From contig NZ_JNWV01000004.1 in assembly GCF_000716535.1 (NCBI RefSeq), forward strand, positions 310,001-374,000: a stretch of DNA of 64,000 nucleotides, read 5' to 3'. This document shows, in pieces, positions 48,170-56,559 of the stretch. This stretch comes from Streptomyces flaveolus (GTDB lineage Bacteria; Actinomycetota; Actinomycetes; Streptomycetales; Streptomycetaceae). A program made the translations under genes and the position numbers. The notes under the pieces were generated by a model, which did no database searches, was not told the origin of the DNA, and worked only from the letters and a program-made list of their open reading frames with translations. Position 1 is the stretch's first letter. Each line of letters begins with the position of its first letter.

Positions 48170-48221
48170 CTTAACAGCGTTAAGTGATGTCGCCCACGAG
48201 CGTGCCCTTAACGTTGTTAAG
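48170..48221. promoter_or_regulatory. Two 15-bp CTTAAC-GTTAAG operators between monooxygenase and tetR
   Basis: Palindromes CTTAACAGCGTTAAG (48170-48184) and CTTAACGTTGTTAAG (48207-48221) share perfect 6-bp arms and differ in the three central bases. Centres lie 37 bases apart. Site one begins 11 bases from the monooxygenase ATG; site two ends 10 bases before the tetR GTG. They are very likely the binding sites of the adjacent TetR protein. Confidence 0.88.
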
Positions 48222-48230
48222 CTGTCAAGC

Positions 48231-48881
48231 GTGAGTTCCGAGAAGCGCACGCCCCTGGACCGCGCACGAGTCGCCGACACCGCGCTGCGGCTGCTGAACG
48301 AGGTCGGCCTGGACGGGCTGACCCTGCGTGCCATCGCCCGGGAGCTGGACGTCAAGGCGCCCGCCCTGTACTGGCACTTCAAGGACAAGCAGGCGCTGCT
48401 GGACGAGATGGCGACGGAGATGTACCGGCGGATGGTGGCCGGGACCGCCTTCGGTCCCGCCGACACCTGGCGGGAGCGGCTGCTGAAGTCCCAGCGCGGG
48501 CTGCGGGCCGCGCTGCTCGGCTACCGCGACGGGGCCAAGGTGTTCAGCGGCTCGCGCTTCACGGGAACCGAGCACGCCCGGGAGCTGGAGGCGAACCTGC
48601 GGGCGCTGACGGACGCCGGCCTCAGCCTCGTGCAGGCGGTCGACGCGGGCCGGGCGATGTACGCGTACACCATCGGCTTCGTCACCGAGGAGCAGGGCGT
48701 ACGGCCCCTCCCGGGCGAGCGCCGGGAGGGGTACGACATAGAGGAACGTGCCCGGCGCCTGGCCGGCTTCCCGCTCGCCGCCGAGGCCGGGAAGCTGCTC
48801 TTCGACGACTACGACCGGCGGTTCGAGGAGGGGCTGGCGCTCGTCGTCGCCGGCATCGAGGCGCGGTACGGGATCAGCTGA
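48231..48881 (+). CDS. TetR family regulator with tetracycline-repressor-type C-terminal domain
   Basis: A 216-residue repressor. Helix-turn-helix: RVADTALRLLNEVGLDGLTLRAIARELDVKAPALYWHFKDKQALL, the WHFxxKxxL pattern typical of true TetR-like regulators. The C-terminal part (LRALTDAGLSLVQAVDAGRAMYAYTIGFVTEEQG) resembles the TetR_C ligand domain. It is divergent from the flavin monooxygenase and should repress both by the two palindromes in between. The ligand is likely a small aromatic compound that is also the monooxygenase substrate. Start GTG 48231; the 3' end overlaps the convergent acyltransferase by eight bases. Confidence 0.92.
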   Translation: MSSEKRTPLDRARVADTALRLLNEVGLDGLTLRAIARELDVKAPALYWHFKDKQALLDEMATEMYRRMVAGTAFGPADTWRERLLKSQRGLRAALLGYRDGAKVFSGSRFTGTEHARELEANLRALTDAGLSLVQAVDAGRAMYAYTIGFVTEEQGVRPLPGERREGYDIEERARRLAGFPLAAEAGKLLFDDYDRRFEEGLALVVAGIEARYGIS

Positions 48882-50016
48882 GGGCGGTCGCCGCTGGCGT
48901 ACGGGCCTTCTTCAGTGCCCGCTTCAGCCGGGGGCCGAACGGCTTCTCCACGAACCGGTGGATCAGCCACGCCAGCGCCAGCATGCCCAGCACGGTCACG
49001 GCGAGCGTCGGCCACGGCGACAGCCCGAGCCCCCGGTGCAGCACCCGGATGACGAACCAGCCCAGGTGCTCGTGGACCAGGTAGAACGGGTACGTCAGCG
49101 CGCCGGCCGTGACCAGCCAGCGCCAGGAGGCCCACCGCGTCCAGCCCACCGCCACCGCGGCCACGGCGGCGAAGGCGAGGGTGACGACGGCGATGATGAC
49201 GTACGGGCTGCGGTGGAAGTCGCCCTGCGCGCCGGCGTGCCACAGGCTCCGGGTGGCGGTGCTCTGTCCCAGCAGCCAGGACACCGCGACGATGCCCCAC
49301 AGCAGCAGGTCGCCGCCGAAGCGGTGGATCAGGTACAGGGCCAGTCCGCCGACGAAGAAGGGGGCGTACTCGGGCATGACCAACTGGCCGGTGAGCGCGT
49401 TGCCGGAGGTGCGGCACACCACCGCCGCCAGCGTCCACACGCAGCAGAAGAGCACCACCCGGCGGTAGGTGACACCCCGTAGGACGACGAACAGGGCGAA
49501 CAGGGCGTAGAAGCGGACCTCCACCCAGAGCGTCCAGCAGACGCCGAGGACGCGGGTGGCGCCCATCGGCTGCTGCAGCATCGTCAGGTTGACCAGGAAC
49601 TCGTCCGGCCGGACCGGGTGGACGACCACGGGCAGCGCCACGGCCGCCGCGGTGACCAGCACCAGCGCGACCCAGTAGGCGGGGTAGAGGCGGGCGACCC
49701 GGGAGCGGAAGAAGTCGCCGAGGGTGCGGCCCCAACTGCTCATGCAGATCACGAAACCGCTGATGACGAAGAAGAACTGCACGCCCAGACAGCCGTAGGT
49801 GGCCATCTGGGACAGGGTCGGGAAGACATGGGCCGGGCTCTGGTGCCAGGACGCGGAGACCGGGCCGCCGCGTCCGGCGTAGTGGTAGAGGCAGACCATC
49901 AGCGCGGCCAGCAGTCGCAGTCCGTCCAAGGCGTGCAGACGGCTCTGGCGTTCATGGGCCGTTCCGCGGACCGGGGGCGCGGGCACGGCGGCGAGGACGG
50001 AGGAGGAAACAGGCAT
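48874..50016 (-). CDS. Membrane acyltransferase, family 3
   Basis: An integral membrane O-acyltransferase of 380 residues with about ten helices. The signature is RLHALDGLRLLAALMVCLYHYAGRG with the active His, and VQFFFVISGFVICMSSWGRTLGDFFRSRVARLYPAYWVAL. The C-terminal half has the typical LTYPFYLVHEHLGW segment. Such proteins acetylate surface polysaccharides, lipids or antibiotics. Its start is 222 bases from the divergent first gene of the nonulosonate locus, so it could modify that polymer; this is inference. ATG 50016 is preferred; a GTG at 50028 is possible. Confidence 0.88.
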   Translation of the reverse strand: MPVSSSVLAAVPAPPVRGTAHERQSRLHALDGLRLLAALMVCLYHYAGRGGPVSASWHQSPAHVFPTLSQMATYGCLGVQFFFVISGFVICMSSWGRTLGDFFRSRVARLYPAYWVALVLVTAAAVALPVVVHPVRPDEFLVNLTMLQQPMGATRVLGVCWTLWVEVRFYALFALFVVLRGVTYRRVVLFCCVWTLAAVVCRTSGNALTGQLVMPEYAPFFVGGLALYLIHRFGGDLLLWGIVAVSWLLGQSTATRSLWHAGAQGDFHRSPYVIIAVVTLAFAAVAAVAVGWTRWASWRWLVTAGALTYPFYLVHEHLGWFVIRVLHRGLGLSPWPTLAVTVLGMLALAWLIHRFVEKPFGPRLKRALKKARTPAATALS

Positions 50017-50237
50017 GGTTCTCGGCACCCAACCCGACTGGCGTTAATCGTCTTTGTCTTTCTGGTGAAGATCTGACTCCGAGAGCAATCGTTTCATCGG
50101 TGCCTGGGCGAATCACAGAAATGACTTGGTTGACAAGCCAACGATTCGCTTGCCGGACCATGTTCGTTCACCTGTCCGTTGATTTACCTTCCTAGTTTCT
50201 CCATCCCCCCACGCTTCCGGGAAAAAACAGGAGAGTC
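50017..50237. promoter_or_regulatory. Divergent promoter region of acyltransferase and nonulosonate locus
   Basis: The 221-base region is AT-rich compared with its surroundings. It contains nested inverted repeats: outer GCGAATC/GATTCGC (50108-50114 with 50143-50149) and inner TTGG/CCAA (50126-50129 with 50138-50141), possible regulatory or RNA structure. CTTCCTAGTTTCT at 50188-50200 resembles CTTCCTAGCGTCT at 56542-56554 upstream of another gene of the locus. AGGAGA lies a few bases before ATG 50238. No exact promoter can be named. Confidence 0.45.
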
Positions 50238-51695
50238 ATGACAAGGGTCCAAGCCCGCCGGGCACCCGTGCGTGGAGGGGAGCTCGACGACTGTCTGCGC
50301 GCCTGCGCCGTGCACAGCGGCAAACTCGTCGGCAGCCTCGACCGCCGCCGCACGGAACTGGCCGAGCAATTGCGCAAGGTGCTCGTGGTGGTCGGCACCA
50401 CCGGCGTCACCGCCCCCGCGCCCGCCTCGTCCGGCGGGGCGACCGCCCTGCTCAAGCGGGCCGTGAAGGGCACCCCCGCCCCGTCCGGCGGGATCCCCGG
50501 CGACCTGCTGGACGCCCTGCTGGCCGCCGGCAACAAGGCCCTGGAGTGCGGTTACGACGACGAACTGCACCTCGCCCTGCGGATCGGCGACACCGTCCTC
50601 GCCCACCGCAAGAACTCCCGCGCCGGCTGGCGGCTGCGCGCCCGCGTCCTGGAGGCGCTCGGCGAGGAACCCGAGGCGGTCGCCGCCTACGAGCGCTACC
50701 TGGAGCTGACCACCGAGGACGGATTCGGCGTCGCCGCCCGTGTCACCGGGCTGCGCCGGGCCGCGGAACGCGAACGCGAACTGCTCGACCTGCTGCGCCG
50801 CCGGTGCCCGCGCGCCGCCGACTTCGCCACCGGGCCCGCCACCGACGTCTGGGCCGAAGGCCTCGCCCTGCACGCCGCCGGCGACTGGGAGGCGGCCGAA
50901 CCCCGGCTGGTCGGCGCGCTGCTCGCGCTCGCCGCCGATCAGGCCCCGGTCGCCGACCGGCAGGAACTCCTCAGCCAGTACCTGGACCTGCGCACCGGCA
51001 TCCCCGGCGACGACCTCGGCGAGGTCATCGCCCTCTACGCCGAGCAGCGCCGCGTCCGCATGCGCGGCCCCGTCGCCGACCCCACGATCGGCGGGGTCCG
51101 CTGGATCAGCCTCGGCGAGTTCCGCAACCAGATCGCCGGCAAGTCGATCTGCCTCGTCGCGAACTCCGGCCGCGTCGGCGAGAGCGGCATGGGCGCCGAG
51201 ATCGACGGCTACGACCTCGTCGTGCGCTTCAACTCGTACCGGATCGACCCGAAGCACACCGGCGGCCGTACCGACATCCACGCCACCATCCACAAGCACG
51301 GCTTCAACTGGGACAAGCCGGTGACCACCCGGCTCGTCTTCGGCGGGGTCTCCGGCGACTGGAAGCACAGCCTGCGCAACCGCCTGGTGCCCGGCGCCCA
51401 GCAGAACCTCGGCGACGAGTCGCTGCGCTGGCCCGTCCGCACCATCGGCCGCCTCGGCACCGACGCCTGGCCCGCCATCCCGACCACCGGCTTCAACATG
51501 CTCTGGCTGCTGGACTTCCTCGACGTCAGCCCCAGGCTCGACCTGATCGGCTTCGACTTCTACGAGTCCGGCGCCTACCGGGTGCCCGAGGCGATGAAGC
51601 TCGCCATCACCTCCGTGCACGAATACACCAGCGAGAAGGCATGGGTCATGGACCGGGCCCAGAGCGTCACCGACATGAGGATCTCCCTGCGATGA
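50238..51695 (+). CDS. GT29 (animal-type) sialyltransferase with helical N-terminal half
   Basis: A 485-residue protein in two parts. The first 280 residues are helical and TPR-like (DLLDALLAAGNKALECGYDDELHLALRIGDTVLAH; RVLEALGEEPEAVAAYERYLEL). The rest matches family 29 glycosyltransferases, the sialyltransferases of animals. The L-motif is KSICLVANSGRVGESGMG plus AEIDGYDLVVRFNSY (about residues 300-335), the S-motif PTTGFNMLWLLDFLDVSPRLDLIGF (about 414-438), and the VS motif HEYTSE (about 460). It would move a CMP-activated nonulosonate (sialic acid or Kdn) to a glycan. No signal peptide or membrane helix, so it should act in the cytoplasm. First gene of the locus; its stop overlaps the next start (ATGA). 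Confidence 0.88.
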   Translation: MTRVQARRAPVRGGELDDCLRACAVHSGKLVGSLDRRRTELAEQLRKVLVVVGTTGVTAPAPASSGGATALLKRAVKGTPAPSGGIPGDLLDALLAAGNKALECGYDDELHLALRIGDTVLAHRKNSRAGWRLRARVLEALGEEPEAVAAYERYLELTTEDGFGVAARVTGLRRAAERERELLDLLRRRCPRAADFATGPATDVWAEGLALHAAGDWEAAEPRLVGALLALAADQAPVADRQELLSQYLDLRTGIPGDDLGEVIALYAEQRRVRMRGPVADPTIGGVRWISLGEFRNQIAGKSICLVANSGRVGESGMGAEIDGYDLVVRFNSYRIDPKHTGGRTDIHATIHKHGFNWDKPVTTRLVFGGVSGDWKHSLRNRLVPGAQQNLGDESLRWPVRTIGRLGTDAWPAIPTTGFNMLWLLDFLDVSPRLDLIGFDFYESGAYRVPEAMKLAITSVHEYTSEKAWVMDRAQSVTDMRISLR

Positions 51696-54006
51696 CCACC
51701 ACCGCCAGCCCGGTCGTACCGGACACCTCCGCGCAGGCCCTGACCGGCAAGCGCCGCATCGCGTTCGCGAGCTTCGTGGACGAGAACTACCTGCCCGGCT
51801 TCCTCGCCCTGCTGCGCAGCCTCGCCCTGTCCAACCCCGGCGTCTGCGAGGACTTCATCGTCCTCCACGACGACCTGAAACCAGCCTCGATCGCCGCATC
51901 CGCGCCCTGCACCCCCGGATCGTGCTGCGCCGCGTCGACGCCGCCCGCTACGACTCCTACGCCAAGGGCGACCAGGACAACTACCTGGTCCGCAAGGCGT
52001 ACTTCATCCTCGACGTCTTCAGGATCCGCGACTACGACACCGTCATCACCCTGGACACCGACATGGTCGTCCTGGGCGACCTGGGCGAACTGCTGAAGCT
52101 GCGCGAGGGACTGGCCGCCGTGCCGCAGTTCTTCTACGGGCAGCACAAGCTCAACTCCGGGCTGCTGGTCATCCAGCGCGAGTACCTGTCCGACGCGTTC
52201 TGCGCCAGGCTGGACCAGGTCGGGCGCAGCGGCGCCTACGAACTCGACAAGCACGACCAGGGCATCCTCAACGCGGTCCTGGACGGCGACTTCGTGCGCC
52301 TCGACGCCCGCTACAACTTCGTCAAGCGGCGCCTCTCCGGCGACCTGCCGGTCCCGGACGACACCGCGATCCTGCACTTCACCGGACGGCACAAGCCCTG
52401 GCAGGGCGGCGAGGCCGGGTACGCGCAGGCCGAGGAGCGCTGGCGCGAGTTCGACCTGGGCGACGCCGAGTTCCAGGCGGCCTGCGTGGCCAAGGGCGGC
52501 CTCCACCACGACCTGCTGGTGCACTACGGCACCCCGCACGTGCGGCGCACCGGGGACGTCGAGGCCGCCCGCAAGGTCGCCGCCGCGCACATCGCGGCCG
52601 GCGAGTACCAGGACGCCGTCGACATCCTGTCCGGCGTCCGCATCCCGCTGGACGAGGCCTGGCCGCACGAGATCCTCGGGCACGCCCTGATGAGCGTCTC
52701 CCGCTACGAGGAGGCGAAGACCCAGCTCCTCATGGCCACCGCCGCCCCCAACCGGGCCGCCACCGCCTACGCCCGCCTCGCGCAGATCGCCTGGGTGCAC
52801 GGCGACAACACCGAGGCACTGCGGTACGCCACCGCCGGCCTCACCGTCGACCCCACCCATCGCTCCAGCCGGCTGTGGGCCCAGCGCGCCGCCGCCGTGC
52901 CCTCCCAGGAGCAGGGCAGCGCCGAGGACCAGCTCGCGCACGTCGCCTTCTACATGGACCGGCAGGGCAACGCCGGCGACAAGCTGCTGCCCGAGAGCGT
53001 CCGGCTCGCCTTCGGCGCCGACACCACCTCCCGGCGCTGGCACTCCGTCCACGCCCACCGACTGTTCGACCAGGCCGCCCTGGAACGGGTCAACGCCCGG
53101 CGCGGCCTGGTCATCGGCGGTGGCGGACTGTTCATCCCGGACACCATGCCCAACGGCAACAGCGCCTGGCAGTGGAACGTCCCCGACGCGCACCTCGACG
53201 CCATCGACGTGCCGATCATGGTGTTCGCGGTCGGTTTCAACGCCTTCGACGGACAGTCCTACCGGGCCCGGCGGTTCAACGAGAGCCTCCGGCTGCTGGT
53301 GGAGAAGTCGGCGTTCTTCGGCCTGCGCAACCACGGCTCCATCGCCAGGGTCCGCTCGCTGCTCCCGGCCGACCTGCACGACAAGGTCGTCTTCCAGCCC
53401 TGCCCGACCACGGTCATGCGGCAGCTGCTGCCCGGCTGGACCGACCCGTCACACCGCGAGGACACCGTCCTGCTCAACGCGGCCTACGACCGCGCGGGCC
53501 TGCGCTTCGGCCACGACTACGGCCACTTCCTCGCCGAGATCGCGAAGGCCGTCCGCGCGATCGGCGCCCACACCGAGGTGCGGTGCGTCGCCCACTCCCT
53601 GGACGACGAGCGGATCGCCTTCGACCTGCGCCGCGAGCACGGCATCTCGCTGCCGGTCATCCCGATGTACGACTTCGACAACGACGCGATCCGCGAGACG
53701 TACGCCAGGACCCGGCTGGTCATCGGCATGCGCGGACACGCGGGGATGATCCCCTTCGGCGTCGGCACGCCCATCGTCAGCCTGATCTCGCACCCGAAGA
53801 TGGCGTACTTCCTGAGCGACATCGAGCGCCCCGAGTGGGGCGTGTCGGTGCACGAGCGAGAGCTGGGCGCGGTCCTCACCGAGCGGGCCCTGCACATCCT
53901 CGACCACCACAGCCGGACCGTCGCCGACGTGCACGACCGGCAGGAGCTGCTGTGGAAGGTCACCGAGGAGAACGCGGCCCGCATCCGCGGCATCCTCCGC
54001 CGGTAG
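51692..54006 (+). pseudogene. GT8 glycosyltransferase fused to polysaccharide pyruvyltransferase, with -1 frameshift
   Basis: Reading from ATG 51692 gives a GT8-like start (RRIAFASFVDENYLPGFLALLRSLALSN, EDFIVLHDDLKP) to about 51880. The frame then shifts by -1, and the -1 frame continues as RIRALHPRIVLRRVDAARYDSY and DTVITLDTDMVVLGDLGEL with the GT8 DxD motif, then a TPR-like middle, then a pyruvyltransferase domain (AFYMDRQGNAGDKLLPESVRLAF; LVIGGGGLFIPDTMP) to the stop at 54006. The unshifted frame stops at 52096 (134 residues). Without the shift the gene would encode about 770 residues that add a sugar and a pyruvate ketal to the polymer. Either a sequence error, a real lesion, or recoding at CTG-AAA-CCA (51875-51883). 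Confidence 0.8.
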
Positions 54007-54007
54007 C

Positions 54008-54042
54008 GGACAGGGCGGGCCCGGTCCGGGCCCGCCCTGTCC
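54008..54042. terminator. Bidirectional terminator between convergent transferase genes
   Basis: Perfect 15-bp stem GGACAGGGCGGGCCC/GGGCCCGCCCTGTCC (54008-54022 with 54028-54042), five-base loop. It lies between the stop at 54006 and the stop of the convergent gene at 54053, so it should end transcription from both sides. Confidence 0.82.
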
Positions 54043-54052
54043 CACGGGTCGC

Positions 54053-55387
54053 TCAGCGCCGTACGGCCTTGCGCAGACCGCGCGCCTTGCGCGCCACCCG
54101 GCGGACCGTCGCGTTGCGCGGGAGGAACGACAGCTGGGACGGCACCCCGCCCGGCAGGGCCAGCGAGGTCAGCCGCTTGCGCTTGAAGTAGCGCAGGGTC
54201 CGCTCGTTCAGGTTCCCCGCCAGCCAGCTCTCGGTCTCCGCGCGCAGCCTCGGAAGGATCTTCGGCTGCATCGCGAAGCCCACCGCGCGCACCAGCGCGC
54301 CCAGCGTCTCCACGTCCATGCCCTGCCGCTGCCCGGTGACGGCCGCCTTGTCGGTCAGCTCGGGCAGCAGCGCGTCCACGAGGGTGACCGGCACGCGGTT
54401 GCTGTTCTCGTACGGCGTCAGCCGTTCCAGCAGCAGGTCGGTGCCGACCCGGGCGACCGGGAGGCCGTACAGCGCGGACGCGGTGAGCAGGGCGGTGGAG
54501 AAGCAGCCGACGACCAGCGCCGGCCGCATCCGCTGGTACAGCACCTCCGCGAGCACCGGCGAGTCCAGCACGGTCAGTTCGACCTTCAGCTTCTCCGCCT
54601 CCTGCTCCAGGGAGCGGGTGAAGCGGGCCGGGGCCGACGGGTGCGGCTTGAACACCACCGTGGTGTGACCGAGCGCGGCGGCGCCCTTCAGCATCCGCAC
54701 ATGCAGGTTCTCCTCCTGCTCGGCGGTGAGGATGTCCAGCGCGGACAGGTACTGGCCCAGCAGCAGCGCGGGCTCCTGGATGTCCGGCAACTCGTCGCCG
54801 AGCGACGCGAGTCCGGCGAGGACCTTGGTGAAGGCGGCCGTCGGCAGGACCTCGCCGGGCACCCCGAACTCGGTGAGCAGCAAAGGCTTCAGACCCGGCA
54901 CCAGGTCCAGGTGGAGGACCCGGTCCACGCGGGTGCCGACCAGCGGGTCGATCTTGTTGCGGGTGGGGCCGTAGCTCATCAGGCCGTCGGCGTACACGGT
55001 GACCGGAGCGCCGGTGAAGATCTGCGCGAGCGCCAGCGACGGGTTCACCTGGATCGACTCGACGGCCAGCTCGACGTCGTCGGTGCCGAGCTGCCACTCG
55101 TGGCGCAAGTACCGCTCCCAGAGCGGCAGGTCGTCGCCGCGGGGCGCCCAGCCGCCCGGGTGGAACGGGAAGATCGCCTCGTTGTACGACACCACGTCGT
55201 CGAACCGGTCCCGCAGCCGCTCGAAGCCCGGCATCTCGTCCAGCGCCGGCGAGGTCTCGGGCGTGGCCGCGTTGTTGCAGACCAGCAGGATCCGCCGGTC
55301 GGCCGGGCGGAAGCAGCCGGAGTCCAGGGCGGCGGCGAGCGTGGCCGTGCCGTACAGCGTCGACGCCTGGAAGATCTGGGTGGTCAC
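54053..55387 (-). CDS. Polysialyltransferase-family glycosyltransferase (POLYST)
   Basis: A 444-residue GT-B enzyme of the alpha-2,8-polysialyltransferase family. Motifs of bacterial sialyltransferases are visible: the acidic motif VYADGLMSYG (D-G), the HP motif VFKPHPSAP, and the Ser/Thr motif VGCFSTALLTASALYG. N-terminal strand TTQIFQASTLYGTATLAAAL fits the family. It probably polymerises or adds nonulosonate residues from a CMP donor. The basic C terminus (VRRVARKARGLRKAVRR) may bind the membrane. GTG 55387 overlaps the stop of the GT2 gene (GTGA). It is convergent with the GT8 fusion. Confidence 0.85.
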   Translation of the reverse strand: MTTQIFQASTLYGTATLAAALDSGCFRPADRRILLVCNNAATPETSPALDEMPGFERLRDRFDDVVSYNEAIFPFHPGGWAPRGDDLPLWERYLRHEWQLGTDDVELAVESIQVNPSLALAQIFTGAPVTVYADGLMSYGPTRNKIDPLVGTRVDRVLHLDLVPGLKPLLLTEFGVPGEVLPTAAFTKVLAGLASLGDELPDIQEPALLLGQYLSALDILTAEQEENLHVRMLKGAAALGHTTVVFKPHPSAPARFTRSLEQEAEKLKVELTVLDSPVLAEVLYQRMRPALVVGCFSTALLTASALYGLPVARVGTDLLLERLTPYENSNRVPVTLVDALLPELTDKAAVTGQRQGMDVETLGALVRAVGFAMQPKILPRLRAETESWLAGNLNERTLRYFKRKRLTSLALPGGVPSQLSFLPRNATVRRVARKARGLRKAVRR

Positions 55388-56361
55388 GCGGCGGCCCCCG
55401 CGGGGGCGGGACGGCGGCGCAGCCGGCGCAGCCGGGTGGCGCGCTGGAGGTCCATGGAGTCCAGCGCCTCGTCCAGGACGTCCTGCGGCATGCGCCGCAG
55501 TGCGGCGGCACTCAGGGATTTCAGTTTCTTCGCCACCGCCGGCTCGAACCTTTCGATGGATCCCAGGTGATGGGAGATGATCGCGCAATAGGTACGGACG
55601 GCCTTCGGCAGCAGGACGTCGGCCTCCCGGTCCGCCGCCGTCTCCGCGATGACCTGGTCGAACGCCCGGATGAAGTCGAGCTGCCGCACATCGCCGATCT
55701 GGGTGAGCGACGAGGCGACCCCGCGCCGGTAGAACACGCCGAGCAGGCTCACCGCGGCGAAGGACTCCGCCTCCCGGTGCAGCTTCCAGATCCACGGCCG
55801 GTCCTCGGCCGTGCGCAGCCCGTCGGTGAAGTGCAGCAGCCCCTTGTCCACCAGCCGGCGGTGGTAGATGCCCGCCCACGCGTACGCGTAGTCCACCGAG
55901 GTGGACCGGTCGGCGGGCAGGATCGCCTCCCGCGGGCTGATCACCGTGTTCCGCCGGCCCACCGGCACCCGGTGCACGCTGCGCGCCCGGGCGGTGCACT
56001 GCACATGATCGGTGCGCAGGAAGTCGCAGCCCAGCTCCTCGACGGCGGCGAGCAGCCTGGGGTAGTAGCCGGGGGCGAGCCAGTCGTCGCCGTCCAGGAA
56101 GGTCAGGTACTCGCCGCGCGCCCGGTCGATCCCGGTGTTGCGCGCGGTCGCCAGCCCTCCGTTCTGCTCGTGCCGGACCAGGACGGCGCCCGGCAGCTCG
56201 CGCTCCGCACGCGCGAGAATCTCTGGTGTCCCGTCGCGGGAGCAGTCGTCGACGAGAATGAATTCGAAGTCCTCACGCGCATTCGACTTCAGACTCCTGA
56301 GCGTGTCTGGCGCGTATTGCTGCACGTTGTAGAACGGCACGATGACGGAGAGCTTGACCAC
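55384..56361 (-). CDS. Glycosyltransferase family 2
   Basis: A 325-residue GT-A glycosyltransferase. N terminus LSVIVPFYNVQQYAPDTLRSL, acidic EFILVDDCSRDGTPEIL, then GLATARNTGIDRARGEYLTFLDGDDWL with the DxD metal motif. The C-terminal half is helical and ends basic. The sugar donor cannot be read. It is coupled by overlap to the POLYST gene and divergent from the DUF6716 gene. The GTG at 56361 has no strong ribosome site. Confidence 0.92.
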   Translation of the reverse strand: MVKLSVIVPFYNVQQYAPDTLRSLKSNAREDFEFILVDDCSRDGTPEILARAERELPGAVLVRHEQNGGLATARNTGIDRARGEYLTFLDGDDWLAPGYYPRLLAAVEELGCDFLRTDHVQCTARARSVHRVPVGRRNTVISPREAILPADRSTSVDYAYAWAGIYHRRLVDKGLLHFTDGLRTAEDRPWIWKLHREAESFAAVSLLGVFYRRGVASSLTQIGDVRQLDFIRAFDQVIAETAADREADVLLPKAVRTYCAIISHHLGSIERFEPAVAKKLKSLSAAALRRMPQDVLDEALDSMDLQRATRLRRLRRRPAPAGAAA

Positions 56362-56559
56362 GTCAGGGACGTTAGGGCGCGGCCCGTCATTCGTCTTGAC
56401 GGCCTGCTTGATACCGGGTGAACGGCACGTGGCGAAGCTGTGAACCAGGCTGTTTCCAGCGCCCGTCGCGGCCCGATTCGCCATTCGGCGATGTGCTGTT
56501 AACCGTTTGTTGCATTCGGGTTGGGCGGAACCTCGGAATCGCTTCCTAGCGTCTTCGAC

